Assembly (NCBI RefSeq): GCF_016406125.1
Contig: NZ_CP066339.1
Coordinates: forward strand, 2,976,001 to 3,040,000
DNA: 64,000 nucleotides
From: Alicyclobacillus sp. SO9
GTDB taxonomy: Bacteria > Bacillota > Bacilli > Alicyclobacillales > Alicyclobacillaceae
Reading direction: 5' to 3'
Shown: one piece after another, positions 43,079-51,880 of the stretch
Numbering within the stretch: the first letter of the stretch is position 1
Layout: each line of letters opens with the position of its first letter
Translations under genes and position numbers: made by a program
The notes under the pieces: model-generated
The model's input: only the letters and a program-made list of their open reading frames with translations
What the model was told of the DNA's origin: nothing
Database searches by the model: none

Positions 43079-44499
43079 CGCGGCTCGTGTCTTTCCTGTT
43101 TCAGTTCATCAGCCATTTGTTGAATTTGCTTGTCCATCGACGACAAGATATTTTTCACCTCTGTAAAATCTGGATTTTCATGAAGAACCAACTTGTACAG
43201 TCTCCTTGCTTCAATCCAATTTCCACTGAGCCGCTCGACATCCGCGAGGTGTAACCTGGCCTTTGCGACTCCAACGGCTGAATTCGCACTTTGCTTGCCA
43301 TTTAAGTTCATTTCTACGGCTTGGCTGAGGTACTGCTTTGCTTTCTGCAAAACCGTCGACTTTTTTAACTGGTAGAAGCCGTACAGATACCAACCGTCCA
43401 CCAAATCCGGATAGTCCTGTGTCATTTGCAACGCAAGTTCTTCCGCCAACTGTATTTCACCGACCTGTTCAGCAGTTCCGATTAGCATAAGGTCTATATT
43501 TGACAGCGGCGGTATGTAACCCGCGCACAGGTCTCTTGCCGCTTTCAAATGAACCCTCGCGGCGTCACTCTTCCCAAGCATCAGATATTCGCGTGCCAAA
43601 AATTTGTGTGACATGTAGTTCTTAGGCTTCTGTTGCACGTGTTTCTCTAAAATCCTGGCATTCCTTGCATACTTTTCACGAACGTTAACGACATCTGGAT
43701 TATATCCATCATGTAAAAATCGAATTTTCGTAGTAACAGAGGTGATTTCCTCCTTAACATTAGTTGCAGCAATTTGTTCGTGAATTGGACGCACCCAACT
43801 GAGTCCACGATTGATTGGAAACATGCGTGTCTCTTCACTGACTGAAGCCGAGGATCCAAACGTGTTCAGCATCAATACTTTCATCGTAAAAAGTCCCGGA
43901 ATATCATCATAGAGCCCAGCAATCGTGCGAATGTTATCTATGTCTTCATCATGCAAAATCTCGTCAGCGTCTACCGATAGTACCCAGTCCGTCTGCACCA
44001 GCGAAAGTGCAAAATTCCTGGCTGCAGCAAAATCATCGTTCCACACAAATCGGTGTAAGCGAGCACCCATTTCGTCTGCAACTGTATCCGTTCCGTCCGT
44101 GGAACCGGTATCGACCACAATCATTTCATCAACAGCACCAGTGAGTGCAGCTAGACACTTTCTCATTGTTCTTATTTCATTGCGGACAATGAGAATCGCG
44201 GAGACTCTTTTTTGTGGGACCTGAAGAAACCGCTCCACTTCCGAATCCACGTTGCCATTTGCTATGTGTTGACATTTTTGAATTTCCTCATCGAGTTGTG
44301 CGGCAGGATTCAAAATGGCCGCTCTGTGAAAGCACCGAATAGCCGTGTCTCCTCTATACATCCCGCGTAGAGCCTGCCCCAGGAGAATCCACGCTTGACC
44401 GTCAACTTTACTCCTCTGCAAATGAGACAACGCTCCATCACGCGCACCTTGGAAATCCTTTTCATAAATCAGCGCTGAAATGGCTTTATGTGACGTCAT
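43072..44499 (-). CDS. Family 2 glycosyltransferase with TPR repeats
   Basis: This 475-residue cytoplasmic protein has an N-terminal TPR-like stretch (residues 1-95), then a GT-A domain: RVSAILIVRNEIRTMRKCLA, the IVVDTGSTDGT motif and the metal-binding DADEILH, then a C-terminal TPR array (residues 290-470). The combination is common in spore-former glycosyltransferases such as SunS-type enzymes that modify peptides or surface proteins, but the acceptor is unknown. The ATG at 44499 follows AGAGG. Confidence 0.85.
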   Translation of the reverse strand: MTSHKAISALIYEKDFQGARDGALSHLQRSKVDGQAWILLGQALRGMYRGDTAIRCFHRAAILNPAAQLDEEIQKCQHIANGNVDSEVERFLQVPQKRVSAILIVRNEIRTMRKCLAALTGAVDEMIVVDTGSTDGTDTVADEMGARLHRFVWNDDFAAARNFALSLVQTDWVLSVDADEILHDEDIDNIRTIAGLYDDIPGLFTMKVLMLNTFGSSASVSEETRMFPINRGLSWVRPIHEQIAATNVKEEITSVTTKIRFLHDGYNPDVVNVREKYARNARILEKHVQQKPKNYMSHKFLAREYLMLGKSDAARVHLKAARDLCAGYIPPLSNIDLMLIGTAEQVGEIQLAEELALQMTQDYPDLVDGWYLYGFYQLKKSTVLQKAKQYLSQAVEMNLNGKQSANSAVGVAKARLHLADVERLSGNWIEARRLYKLVLHENPDFTEVKNILSSMDKQIQQMADELKQERHEPRH

Positions 44500-44571
44500 G
44501 AAGGACAACCTCTTTCTTCTTAAGTGAGTCTTTCTCCTTATCCCATTCTGGCATTCTTGTATTTTGACGGA

Positions 44572-45210
44572 CTATAGATACGCGTCTTGTGGGTCATCAG
44601 AGAGTTCCTCAACAGTGAGGAAATCGAATCGCACACTCTGTTCTTTTCCTTGCGGGCTGCAAGCATACAACCCCAACGCAACAGGAGCCCCTGCAGGAAC
44701 ATCCAGATGAGCAATCCGTATCTGTTTCCAGTCCTGCCCATCCCAGGAAAAGTCAACGTAGCAGTTCTGAGCAATTTTCGATATGCGAAGGTACAGGTTC
44801 ACATCTTGACAACTCACATATTGTGTCGACCAATCAGAGTACCCGTTATTGGTGACAACAGCACCTAGTTTGCTTGGCCCATTTGGTATGTACTCCAGCG
44901 CGCTCTTCACCCAGACATTCTCTGAATTTCGGATCATTAGACCCGCCTGGTCGTATCTTGACCTTGGCACAGCATGAAGTCCCGTCGTCATTCTGAAATT
45001 TTTCCAAGTTGTCATGTACAGAAAATGTCCGTTGTCCGCTTCAAATCCGTAGTGTGTCTTTTGCCAGTAATCCGTTTGTTCACCGGTTTCTAAGGAAAGT
45101 TGTGAACAATCAGTATCAATAAACCAGTCTTCCGGTTCGTATCTCCAATGAAGCCGAGGATCCAGACTTTCATTGTCAAACGTTTCATATAGAATCCATT
45201 CCCCTGACAC
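44572..45210 (-). CDS. DUF1349 domain protein (concanavalin-like fold)
   Basis: This 212-residue protein matches DUF1349: SRYDQAGLMIRNSENVWVKS near residue 83, LYLRISKIAQNCYVDFSWDG and APVALGLYACSPQG near residue 180. The fold is a jelly-roll related to concanavalin-like lectins and glucanases; most members have no shown activity. There is no signal peptide. The GTG has GGGAG upstream. It follows the glycosyltransferase on the same strand and may bind or process its glycan. Confidence 0.8.
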   Translation of the reverse strand: MSGEWILYETFDNESLDPRLHWRYEPEDWFIDTDCSQLSLETGEQTDYWQKTHYGFEADNGHFLYMTTWKNFRMTTGLHAVPRSRYDQAGLMIRNSENVWVKSALEYIPNGPSKLGAVVTNNGYSDWSTQYVSCQDVNLYLRISKIAQNCYVDFSWDGQDWKQIRIAHLDVPAGAPVALGLYACSPQGKEQSVRFDFLTVEELSDDPQDAYL

Positions 45211-45340
45211 AAGCCCACTCCCTCTATTAGGAAAACACCGTCTCGACCAATAAAATCATTATATCTCCTACTCCCGCTTCGTGCAGTCCGGCCTGGGCGA
45301 AAGACGAACCCTCCACACCTTGCATGAAGTAATTCCATAG

Positions 45341-45380
45341 CAAAAGGACCACTTCGCTTTCATAAGCGATAAGTGGTCCT
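45341..45380 (-). terminator. Terminator of the tRNA-Leu gene
   Basis: AGGACCACTT (45345-45354) pairs with AAGTGGTCCT (45371-45380); on the reverse strand the stem runs into TTTTG. An inner stem CGCTT/AAGCG is also present. Confidence 0.8.
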
Positions 45381-45436
45381 CTACTCGGACAAACATTCGC
45401 GTGACAACACGAGTAGTTCGCGTTATATCACTGTTT

Positions 45437-45523
45437 TGGTGCGGTCGAAAGGACTTGAACCTTCACGAGGTTGCCCTCACAAGAACCTGAATCTTGCGCG
45501 TCTGCCAATTCCGCCACGACCGC
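45437..45523 (-). tRNA. tRNA-Leu (anticodon CAG)
   Basis: The 87-base gene folds as a class II tRNA with a long variable arm. The acceptor stem is GCGGTCG/CGACCGC, the anticodon stem CAAGA/TCTTG encloses TTCAGGT with anticodon CAG, and the T arm ends GTTCAAGTC. The 3' CCA is encoded. It reads the CUG codon. Confidence 0.95.
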
Positions 45524-45823
45524 ATGTTTTAAGTCGTCTTAGCCGCTCGCTAGGAGCAGCGACAAGGGATATTATATCAGCGGGTGTGGGGGGATGCAAC
45601 ACTTATTTTCGCAAACCAATAATCTTCTTAGAAATAAAGATTTATGATTGACGTATACAACAAATCATGACATTATTTACTTTGGTGATGAAACATTATA
45701 CTGCATAAACATAACTCATGCTTACGGAAACCTCCATCTCTATTGTACTAAAATGTGCGTAGACGGGAATCCTGTGGCATGAGTTTAAACAGTGTTGCGC
45801 AAATGTGGGGAGGAACATGAATT
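45524..45823 (+). other. Intergenic region upstream of the efflux pair
   Basis: Three hundred bases, A/T-rich at its centre. A possible promoter is TTGACG (45648-45653), 17 bases, CATTAT (45671-45676); an inverted repeat AATCTT/AAGATT lies just upstream of it. No gene is seen, and no MarR or TetR regulator gene accompanies the efflux pair. Confidence 0.35.
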
Positions 45824-46471
45824 ATGAGCACAAGACGGATTTTTTTGCTGAACATCCTGATTTTCATTGTTGTCATCGTGGGTGGATTTATCGCGTACTA
45901 CTTTTACAACCAATCCACTCTCTATCTTAAGACTGACAACGCAAAGATTGCTGGTCAGGAGATTCCAATTGCGTCGCCGGTGGCAGGACAGTTGACGCAG
46001 TGGAACGGTACTGTCGGAACTACTTTTGACTCAGGTAAAGCTGTCGGCACTGTCAAACTCGCAAATGGCAAGACTGCGACTATTCCCATGCCTGATAAGG
46101 GCACAGTCGTTCGTAACTCTGCCGTGACGAAGGAATATGTAGCTCCGGGATCGCCTTTGGCATATGCGTATAATTTGAAAGACCTCTGGGTAACTGCAAA
46201 TATTAAAGAAACGAACATTAGTGATGTGAAAGTTGGACAGAATGTAGATGTTTACGTCTCTGCATTCCCTGGCGTGAATATTAAAGGAACAATTGCTCAA
46301 ATTGGTTTGGCAACAAAGAGCACGTTCTCGCTGCTGCCGTCATCAAATGACAACGCAAACTTCACTAAAGTAACACAGGTCATTCCCGTAAAAATCACGT
46401 TGCAGGGTTACCAAGGTATTGGCTTGACACCCGGAATGAGTGCAACTGTTCGGATTCACAAGAATTCCTAA
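45824..46471 (+). CDS. Short EmrA/HlyD-type adaptor
   Basis: This 215-residue protein has one N-terminal membrane helix (FLLNILIFIVVIVGGFIAYYF) followed by a lipoyl/barrel-sandwich region (LKTDNAKIAGQEIPIASPVAG) and a beta-barrel domain (VGQNVDVYVSAFPG). The long alpha-helical hairpin of Gram-negative EmrA is missing; the protein is about half the size. It matches the reduced adaptor found beside DHA2 pumps in Gram-positive bacteria, such as the YhbJ type. Paired with the EmrB-like gene, it may shape the outer side of the pump. Confidence 0.85.
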   Translation: MSTRRIFLLNILIFIVVIVGGFIAYYFYNQSTLYLKTDNAKIAGQEIPIASPVAGQLTQWNGTVGTTFDSGKAVGTVKLANGKTATIPMPDKGTVVRNSAVTKEYVAPGSPLAYAYNLKDLWVTANIKETNISDVKVGQNVDVYVSAFPGVNIKGTIAQIGLATKSTFSLLPSSNDNANFTKVTQVIPVKITLQGYQGIGLTPGMSATVRIHKNS

Positions 46472-46534
46472 TACCTGCCCTCGTACACCCGTTTCAATTC
46501 GTGAAAATCGGGCTGTTTATTTGGAGGTGACGAA

Positions 46535-48199
46535 GTGGCCGATTCAAACGATAGTCAGCAGCATCTGCAGGAAAACGATGACGATTATGAATTTCATAAA
46601 ATGAGGCTGCCATACCTCCAGATGATCATTATCATTGTTGGTGTGTTTATGGCCGTTCTCGACATGAGTGTTGTCAACGTCGCTATTCCCAATATGGAGG
46701 CGGAACTGGGAGCCACAACCGATCAAATTCAATGGGTGCTCACAGGTTACATGCTGACCATTGGCGTGTTGGTTCCGATTTCCGGCTGGATGACAGAAAA
46801 AGTTGGACCGAAGAAGCTGTTTCTGTTCTCTATGTTCATGTTCACGTTGGGTTCCATCTTGTGCGGTATGTCGTGGAACCTGAGCAGCATTATCTTCTTC
46901 CGCATCATTCAGGCACTTGGCGGCGGATTCATGATGCCTGTAACCATGTCTATGATTTTCCGTATGTTTCCGCCCAGCCGGCGCGGAATGATGATGGGCG
47001 TGTTCGGTATTGCGATTATGGCAGCTCCGGCTTTCGGCCCAGCATTGAGCGGATACTTAGTCCAATACGCCAGTTGGCGCCTGATTTTCTATGTCAACGT
47101 GCCAATTGGTATCGTGGATATCATCGTTGGTCTGCTTATCATGCATGAGTTCCCGCATGAAGCCAAGAACAGATTGGATATTTGGGGATTTGGACTTTCA
47201 ACTGTAGGGTTCTTTTCGCTGCTCTACGGTATCAACAATGTGACAAGTCACGGCTGGGGTTCCGTGCTAGTGATGACTTCTGTCAGCATTGGCGTCGTGT
47301 CTCTGGTTACGCTTGTCATTGTGGAGCTTAGAATTAAAGATCCCGTTATTAACTTCCGCGTCTTGAACAACTACATGTTCTCGATGAGTCTTTTAATCAC
47401 ATCCATTATTAACACAGCCCTGTTCGTCGGTATCTTTTTATTGCCCCTGTATTTACAGAACATCATGGGTTTCTCTGCTCTGCGCACAGGGCTGTTTATG
47501 ACACCTGCTGCACTGGCGTCAGCGGTCGTCATGCCCATCAGTGGACGTCTCTTCGATAGAATTGGGGCAAGACCGCTTGGACTACTGGGCTTGTTTGTGA
47601 TTACGATTGCTACTTACGGCTTTACAGGACTCACCCTGTCCTCCAGTGGAGCTCACATTCAATGGCTGTACATTCTGCGCAGCGTTGGTATGGGAATGAC
47701 GATGATGCCGATTATGACAGCAGGCATGAATACTCTGCCAGTGTCGTTGACGAGCCAGGGTACTGCAATGACAAACACGGTTCGGCAGATAGCCTCGTCA
47801 CTCGGAACGGCCGTACTGACGTCGTACATGACAACCAAAGACAAAATTCATGCTGTCAAGCTGGCAGGAGGCGTTACCCAGTTTTCTCCTCAGGGACAGC
47901 ACATGTTGAACATTCAACACATGCTGCAATCTATGGGAACACCGCCTGTGCTTGCACATCAGGAGGCAACGCTCCTCGTTTACGGCTTAATCAAGCAAAA
48001 GTCTTTCGTACAGGGGATGGATGATACGTTTTTTGTCGCGACACTGCTCACAGGGATCGCCTTCGTACTCGTTATCTTCTTTGCGTCAAAGGCTGAAAGA
48101 GAGGCAAGAGAGCGGAATCGCCGTAAGAAGTCGGATGCGCCGGTCAGTCAGTCAGATACACGGCAAATCACCGGAGAAACGGTGCCTGCACTCGAATAG
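46535..48199 (+). CDS. DHA2 family multidrug MFS transporter (EmrB/QacA type)
   Basis: This 554-residue protein has 14 membrane helices, as expected for the DHA2 family. The motif D1 region ends in MAVLDMSVVNVAIPNM, motif A appears as SGWMTEKVGPKKLFL, and motif C is near FGPALSGYLVQYASW with a conserved WRLIFYVNVPIG. It should export lipophilic drugs or metabolites with protons. A GTG with GGAGGTGACG upstream is used. It forms an operon with the short adaptor gene 63 bases upstream; a strong terminator follows. Confidence 0.92.
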   Translation: MADSNDSQQHLQENDDDYEFHKMRLPYLQMIIIIVGVFMAVLDMSVVNVAIPNMEAELGATTDQIQWVLTGYMLTIGVLVPISGWMTEKVGPKKLFLFSMFMFTLGSILCGMSWNLSSIIFFRIIQALGGGFMMPVTMSMIFRMFPPSRRGMMMGVFGIAIMAAPAFGPALSGYLVQYASWRLIFYVNVPIGIVDIIVGLLIMHEFPHEAKNRLDIWGFGLSTVGFFSLLYGINNVTSHGWGSVLVMTSVSIGVVSLVTLVIVELRIKDPVINFRVLNNYMFSMSLLITSIINTALFVGIFLLPLYLQNIMGFSALRTGLFMTPAALASAVVMPISGRLFDRIGARPLGLLGLFVITIATYGFTGLTLSSSGAHIQWLYILRSVGMGMTMMPIMTAGMNTLPVSLTSQGTAMTNTVRQIASSLGTAVLTSYMTTKDKIHAVKLAGGVTQFSPQGQHMLNIQHMLQSMGTPPVLAHQEATLLVYGLIKQKSFVQGMDDTFFVATLLTGIAFVLVIFFASKAEREARERNRRKKSDAPVSQSDTRQITGETVPALE

Positions 48200-48219
48200 C
48201 ACGACCTTACCTGTTCACT

Positions 48220-48243
48220 AACCCCTCTTTCGAGGGGTTTTTT
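48220..48243 (+). terminator. Rho-independent terminator of the efflux operon
   Basis: AACCCCTC (48220-48227), loop TTTC, GAGGGGTT (48232-48239), followed by TTTT. Confidence 0.95.
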
Positions 48244-48373
48244 ATGCTGAGTTTCACCGTACCATTCATTTCTTCGCAGAGAATGTACTTCAGACACTTG
48301 AGCAGTCATACAATAGAAGCTACTATGGTATTTACAGTTTTATTGACATTCTCACACCAAGGGGGTTCGCCCA

Positions 48374-49306
48374 GTGCCAATCAAAGTGCCTGATAACTTA
48401 CCAGCTCGCACAGTACTCGAGCAGGAGAATATTTTCGTGATGGGCGAACAACGCGCATTTCATCAGGACATTCGCCCGCTGCAGATAGGAATTCTAAATT
48501 TGATGCCGCTCAAAGAAGAGACTGAAACGCATCTGATTCGGATTTTGAGTAATTCTCCCTTGCAAATAGATGTAACACTCTTGCGCATTGCTTCACACAC
48601 ACCGAAGAATACATCCGCACAGCACCTCAATACATTCTACAAAACCTTTGATGAAATCAAAGACAAGAACCTTGATGGCTTGATTGTAACCGGTGCACCT
48701 ATCGAACAGCTGAACTTTGAAGATGTAGCATACTGGCAGGAATTTCGTGACATTTTAGCATGGTCAAAGGACCATGTGACTTCCACGCTGCATATTTGTT
48801 GGGCTGCACAGGCCGGATTGTATCTGAATTACGGTATTCAAAAATACCCTTTAGAGAAGAAGTTGTTTGGTGTCTTTTCGCACACCATCGTCACACCTAC
48901 GCCGCTGGTTCGCGGCTTCGACGAAATTTTTCACGCACCTCACTCACGCCACACTTATACCCGCAAAGAGGACGTGGAGGTGATTCCTCACCTTGAAATT
49001 CTCGCAGAGTCTGCACAAGCAGGAGTCTATCTGATTGCAACAAAGGACGGCCGGGAAGTCTATGTTACGGGGCACTCGGAATATGAGCGCTACACGCTCA
49101 AGCAGGAATACATCCGCGATGTGGAAAAAGGAGTTTCTGCTCCCCTGCCGGAGAACTATTTTCCAGCAGACGATGTGAACTCCGCACCTGCCTACACGTG
49201 GCGAGCTCATGCGAACCTCCTCTTCAGCAATTGGCTGAACTATTGTGTATACCAAGAGACACCCTACGACTTGTCCAAATTGTCATTTGAAGACTTGTTC
49301 CTATAG
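48374..49306 (+). CDS. metA: Homoserine O-acyltransferase MetA (predicted acetyl-CoA specific)
   Basis: This 310-residue enzyme activates homoserine for methionine synthesis. The catalytic cysteine is at 142 ([10 protein letters not shown]), with His and Glu in VTGHSEYER near 234-236. Residue 111 is Glu (GAPIEQLNF). In this family Glu at 111 selects acetyl-CoA, as in Bacillus cereus, while Gly there (E. coli) selects succinyl-CoA. So the product is probably O-acetylhomoserine. The GTG has AAGGGGG upstream at long spacing. No SAM riboswitch or T-box is visible in the 130 bases upstream. Confidence 0.93.
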   Translation: MPIKVPDNLPARTVLEQENIFVMGEQRAFHQDIRPLQIGILNLMPLKEETETHLIRILSNSPLQIDVTLLRIASHTPKNTSAQHLNTFYKTFDEIKDKNLDGLIVTGAPIEQLNFEDVAYWQEFRDILAWSKDHVTSTLHICWAAQAGLYLNYGIQKYPLEKKLFGVFSHTIVTPTPLVRGFDEIFHAPHSRHTYTRKEDVEVIPHLEILAESAQAGVYLIATKDGREVYVTGHSEYERYTLKQEYIRDVEKGVSAPLPENYFPADDVNSAPAYTWRAHANLLFSNWLNYCVYQETPYDLSKLSFEDLFL

Positions 49307-49467
49307 GGGACATTTTCCAGGACAAATCACATGCATAACCGCAACCTGTCGGAGACATACTGTGTGTTGTAAGGAGGTTGATGTTGCGATGATAACCGAG
49401 CACCTGTAACTGACAATCAGTAAGGGTAATGGTTATTGTGTAAAACATCTTCTAGACCTTGCACCTG

Positions 49468-49500
49468 AAAAGGCGGCCTCACAGCCGCCTTTTCGTTTTT
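49468..49500. terminator. Terminator downstream of metA
   Basis: AAAAGGCGGC, loop CTCACA, GCCGCCTTTT (49468-49493) followed by CGTTTTT. The stem flanked by A and T runs can act in both directions. The 160 bases between the metA stop and this hairpin hold an AAGGAGG site but only frames of up to six codons. Confidence 0.9.
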
Positions 49501-49541
49501 ATTCCCAGTTTTGATCCTACTTCCTACTTGGAGGGATTGCT

Positions 49542-49706
49542 GTGAAGGATTCAAGACGTGTTCCAGGTCACGCAATGAGACCGATGGACGTAGCTGGCAC
49601 CGAACGACAGCGCAAGAGAAACCTCAAGCAGTACGAAGTTCACAGCGACGATTTGAGTCATGGTAAGCACTCTCGACGAAATGAAGGGCAGGATACCAGG
49701 GAATAA
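49542..49706 (+). CDS. Small basic hydrophilic protein (54 residues)
   Basis: A GTG with TTGGAGGG upstream opens a frame of 54 codons, extremely rich in Arg, Lys, His, Asp and Glu (GTERQRKRNLKQYEV near residue 19), with no hydrophobic segment. A terminator overlaps its stop codon, so it is a single transcript unit. The composition suggests a nucleic-acid-binding or spore-associated peptide; no family is recognised. Confidence 0.65.
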   Translation: MKDSRRVPGHAMRPMDVAGTERQRKRNLKQYEVHSDDLSHGKHSRRNEGQDTRE

Positions 49707-49741
49707 AAGCGGAAGGGCCTATCCCCTTCCGCTTTTGTTTT
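49705..49741 (+). terminator. Terminator of the small basic protein gene
   Basis: AGCGGAAGGG, loop, CCCTTCCGCT with flanking A and T runs. It starts inside the stop codon region. Confidence 0.92.
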
Positions 49742-49862
49742 GCCATTCTTGCACCTCTGCAGCCCGATTTTCCGTTCATATGTCCGTTTCTTTACCTAAT
49801 GGACTGGCAGGCTTCACCTGGTGTTGATAATATGTGTCATAGAGAAAAGGAGGTTCGCTACG

Positions 49863-50354
49863 TTGTCAGCGTTAGTAGGAGTTATTATGGGAAGCCATTC
49901 TGACTGGGAAACCATGAGTCATACCTGTGATGTCTTGGATGAACTTGAAATTCCTTATGAAAAAAAAGTGGTATCCGCCCACAGAACGCCAGACTGGATG
50001 TTTGAATACGCAGATACTGCCGAAGGACGAGGTCTGCAGGTGCTGGTTGCCGGCGCAGGCGGTGCGGCCCACTTACCTGGCATGGTTGCTGCCAAGAGCA
50101 CACTGCCCGTCATCGGCGTTCCCGTCAAGAGTTCAGCCCTGTCCGGAATGGATTCCTTATTGTCCATTGTTCAAATGCCGGGAGGGGTGCCGGTGGCCAC
50201 CGTTGCCATTGGCAGATCAGGCGCTGTCAATGCAGGACTGTTAGCTGCACAGATTCTTGGATTGCAACGCCCTGACATTGCCGAAAAAGTAAAGCAAAGA
50301 CGACAAAAACTACAGCAATCTGTTCTGGAAAGTGGTGATCCCGGTGAACAATAA
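49863..50354 (+). CDS. purE: N5-carboxyaminoimidazole ribonucleotide mutase
   Basis: PurE (163 residues) rearranges N5-CAIR to CAIR in purine synthesis. Conserved [13 protein letters not shown] near residue 6, [29 protein letters not shown] and [20 protein letters not shown] are all present; the length is normal. Only a TTG at 49863 with AAGGAGG nine bases upstream fits; starts further upstream lack a ribosome site. It is followed at once by purK with an 11-base overlap. Confidence 0.96.
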   Translation: MSALVGVIMGSHSDWETMSHTCDVLDELEIPYEKKVVSAHRTPDWMFEYADTAEGRGLQVLVAGAGGAAHLPGMVAAKSTLPVIGVPVKSSALSGMDSLLSIVQMPGGVPVATVAIGRSGAVNAGLLAAQILGLQRPDIAEKVKQRRQKLQQSVLESGDPGEQ

Positions 50355-51561
50355 AAACGAAAATCAACATCCTCCCCTTCCCATTCTGCCAGGCAGTACT
50401 GTGGGCATTCTAGGCGGAGGTCAACTGGGACGCATGATGATTCTCGACGGCAGGAAAATGGGCTACAAGTTTGTTACCCTCGATCCCGCTGAAGACTGCC
50501 CAGCCGGCCAAGTATCCGATATCCAGATTGTCAGTGAATACAGCAGCATTCAAGCGGCAGAACAACTTGCCCGCCGCAGTCAGGTCATTACCTACGAATT
50601 TGAAAATGTGGATGCAAAGATGACTCAGTTCTTGCAAGAACGAAGTTATGTACCCCAAGGCAGCGAGTTACTTCACACGACACAGCATCGCTTGCGTGAA
50701 AAGGTAGCAATAGAAAAGGCTGGGGTTCAAGTTGCACCTTATTTTCCTGTGGGTACAGAGCAGGAATTGCATGATGGCGTAGACAAACTAGGTCTTCCCT
50801 GTGTTCTAAAGACCTGTACCGGGGGTTACGACGGAAAGGGACAATGGCTCCTGAAAACCACTCAAGATGTCGCTGCGGCGTGGTCAGAAATACAGACTTC
50901 CGGGGCTGTGCAGCCCGCTGTCGACTCATCGGATTCCACAGCCAACGATTCACCCACTGAACCCGGTTTCATTTTAGAGAAGTTTGTGCCGTTTGAGCGA
51001 GAACTGTCCGTAATCGTTGCCAGAAACCCCTCGGGTGAAATCAAGACATTTCCCACGGCAGAAAACATCCATAAGAATCATATCTTACACTTGTCTATTG
51101 TTCCGGCGCGAGTCTCCAAAGAGGTTTCCGAACGAGCCCGGTCGCTGGCCGAAAGTATTGCCGCATCACTGGAACTTGCCGGCGTAATGGGTGTAGAGAT
51201 GTTTCTGATGGAAAACGGGGAGTTGTTCGTAAATGAGCTCGCACCGCGACCGCACAACTCAGGCCACTATACGCTGGACGCCTGTGTGACGTCACAGTTT
51301 GAACAGCATATTCGCGGGATTTGCAACTTACCTCTCGGCTCTACTGAACTCCTGAGTCCCGTTGTCATGGTCAACATTTTAGGTCAAGATGTTGCTCCGG
51401 TTTTGGCACAGTTGCACACCTTCCCGGATACTGTAAAGCTTCACTTGTATGATAAGAGTGAGGCACGAGTCAACCGAAAAATGGGCCACATTAACGTAAT
51501 GGCAAAAGATACAGATGAAGCTCTCCATCAAATTGCACAATTTGGTATATGGGATGTATAA
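50344..51561 (+). CDS. purK: N5-carboxyaminoimidazole ribonucleotide synthetase
   Basis: PurK (405 residues) makes N5-CAIR from AIR, ATP and bicarbonate, the substrate for PurE. ATP-grasp features are [12 protein letters not shown] at the N terminus, [13 protein letters not shown] near residue 160, and [17 protein letters not shown] near 300 (catalytic metal ligands). An insert rich in Ser/Asp/Thr (residues 190-207) is unusual. The start is uncertain among GTG codons at 50332, 50335 and 50344; the last lies at the best distance from a GGAAAG site. No other pur gene lies in the window. Confidence 0.94.
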   Translation: MNNKNENQHPPLPILPGSTVGILGGGQLGRMMILDGRKMGYKFVTLDPAEDCPAGQVSDIQIVSEYSSIQAAEQLARRSQVITYEFENVDAKMTQFLQERSYVPQGSELLHTTQHRLREKVAIEKAGVQVAPYFPVGTEQELHDGVDKLGLPCVLKTCTGGYDGKGQWLLKTTQDVAAAWSEIQTSGAVQPAVDSSDSTANDSPTEPGFILEKFVPFERELSVIVARNPSGEIKTFPTAENIHKNHILHLSIVPARVSKEVSERARSLAESIAASLELAGVMGVEMFLMENGELFVNELAPRPHNSGHYTLDACVTSQFEQHIRGICNLPLGSTELLSPVVMVNILGQDVAPVLAQLHTFPDTVKLHLYDKSEARVNRKMGHINVMAKDTDEALHQIAQFGIWDV

Positions 51562-51608
51562 TCTGTCTAGAGGTATAATAGAAGTGTAAAGCTGTAAAAC
51601 ACGTGCGT

Positions 51609-51650
51609 GAGAGAGGATATGCAGATGAAGGGACTATCCTCTCTCTTTTC
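51609..51650 (+). terminator. Terminator of purEK
   Basis: GAGAGAGGAT (51609-51618) pairs perfectly with ATCCTCTCTC (51636-51645), followed by TTTTC. The loop of 17 bases is long. It lies 48 bases beyond the purK stop and 27 bases before the small protein gene. Confidence 0.7.
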
Positions 51651-51676
51651 ACTCAAATTTATACGAGGTGATAAGA

Positions 51677-51817
51677 TTGAAAAAAGAAACAGGAAATTTA
51701 AACCCAATTCAGTCATTCGTGCAGGTGTGGCGCGCGTTCGAGAAAATTGCCGTCGTTTTATCGGCAGCACTGGTAGTCGGCACTGTCGGCTATGTGTCGC
51801 TTCACGCTTTGACTTAA
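51677..51817 (+). CDS. Small single-span membrane protein (46 residues)
   Basis: A TTG with GAGGTG eight bases upstream opens 46 codons: a polar N terminus MKKETGNLNPIQ, an amphipathic stretch VQVWRAFEKI and one hydrophobic helix AVVLSAALVVGTVGYVSL at the end. The overlapping frame at 51607-51828 is less protein-like and lacks a good ribosome site. Function unknown; perhaps a membrane-anchored peptide of the sporulation or stress type. Confidence 0.6.
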   Translation: MKKETGNLNPIQSFVQVWRAFEKIAVVLSAALVVGTVGYVSLHALT

Positions 51818-51880
51818 GTCTGGATTGACCTCATTCTGAAAGCTGTCCTCGGCAACACAAAGGACCAGGTTCTCCGCGCT

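Noticed and set aside
48244-48373. Possible SAM riboswitch or T-box upstream of metA
   Set aside because: The 130-base leader has no conserved S-box or T-box motif and no antiterminator pair.
49370-49420. Small gene after the AAGGAGG at 49372
   Set aside because: All frames starting near it stop within six codons.
51607-51828. Forward frame of 73 codons around the purEK terminator
   Set aside because: It crosses the hairpin, lacks a good ribosome site, and the overlapping TTG frame at 51677 is more protein-like.
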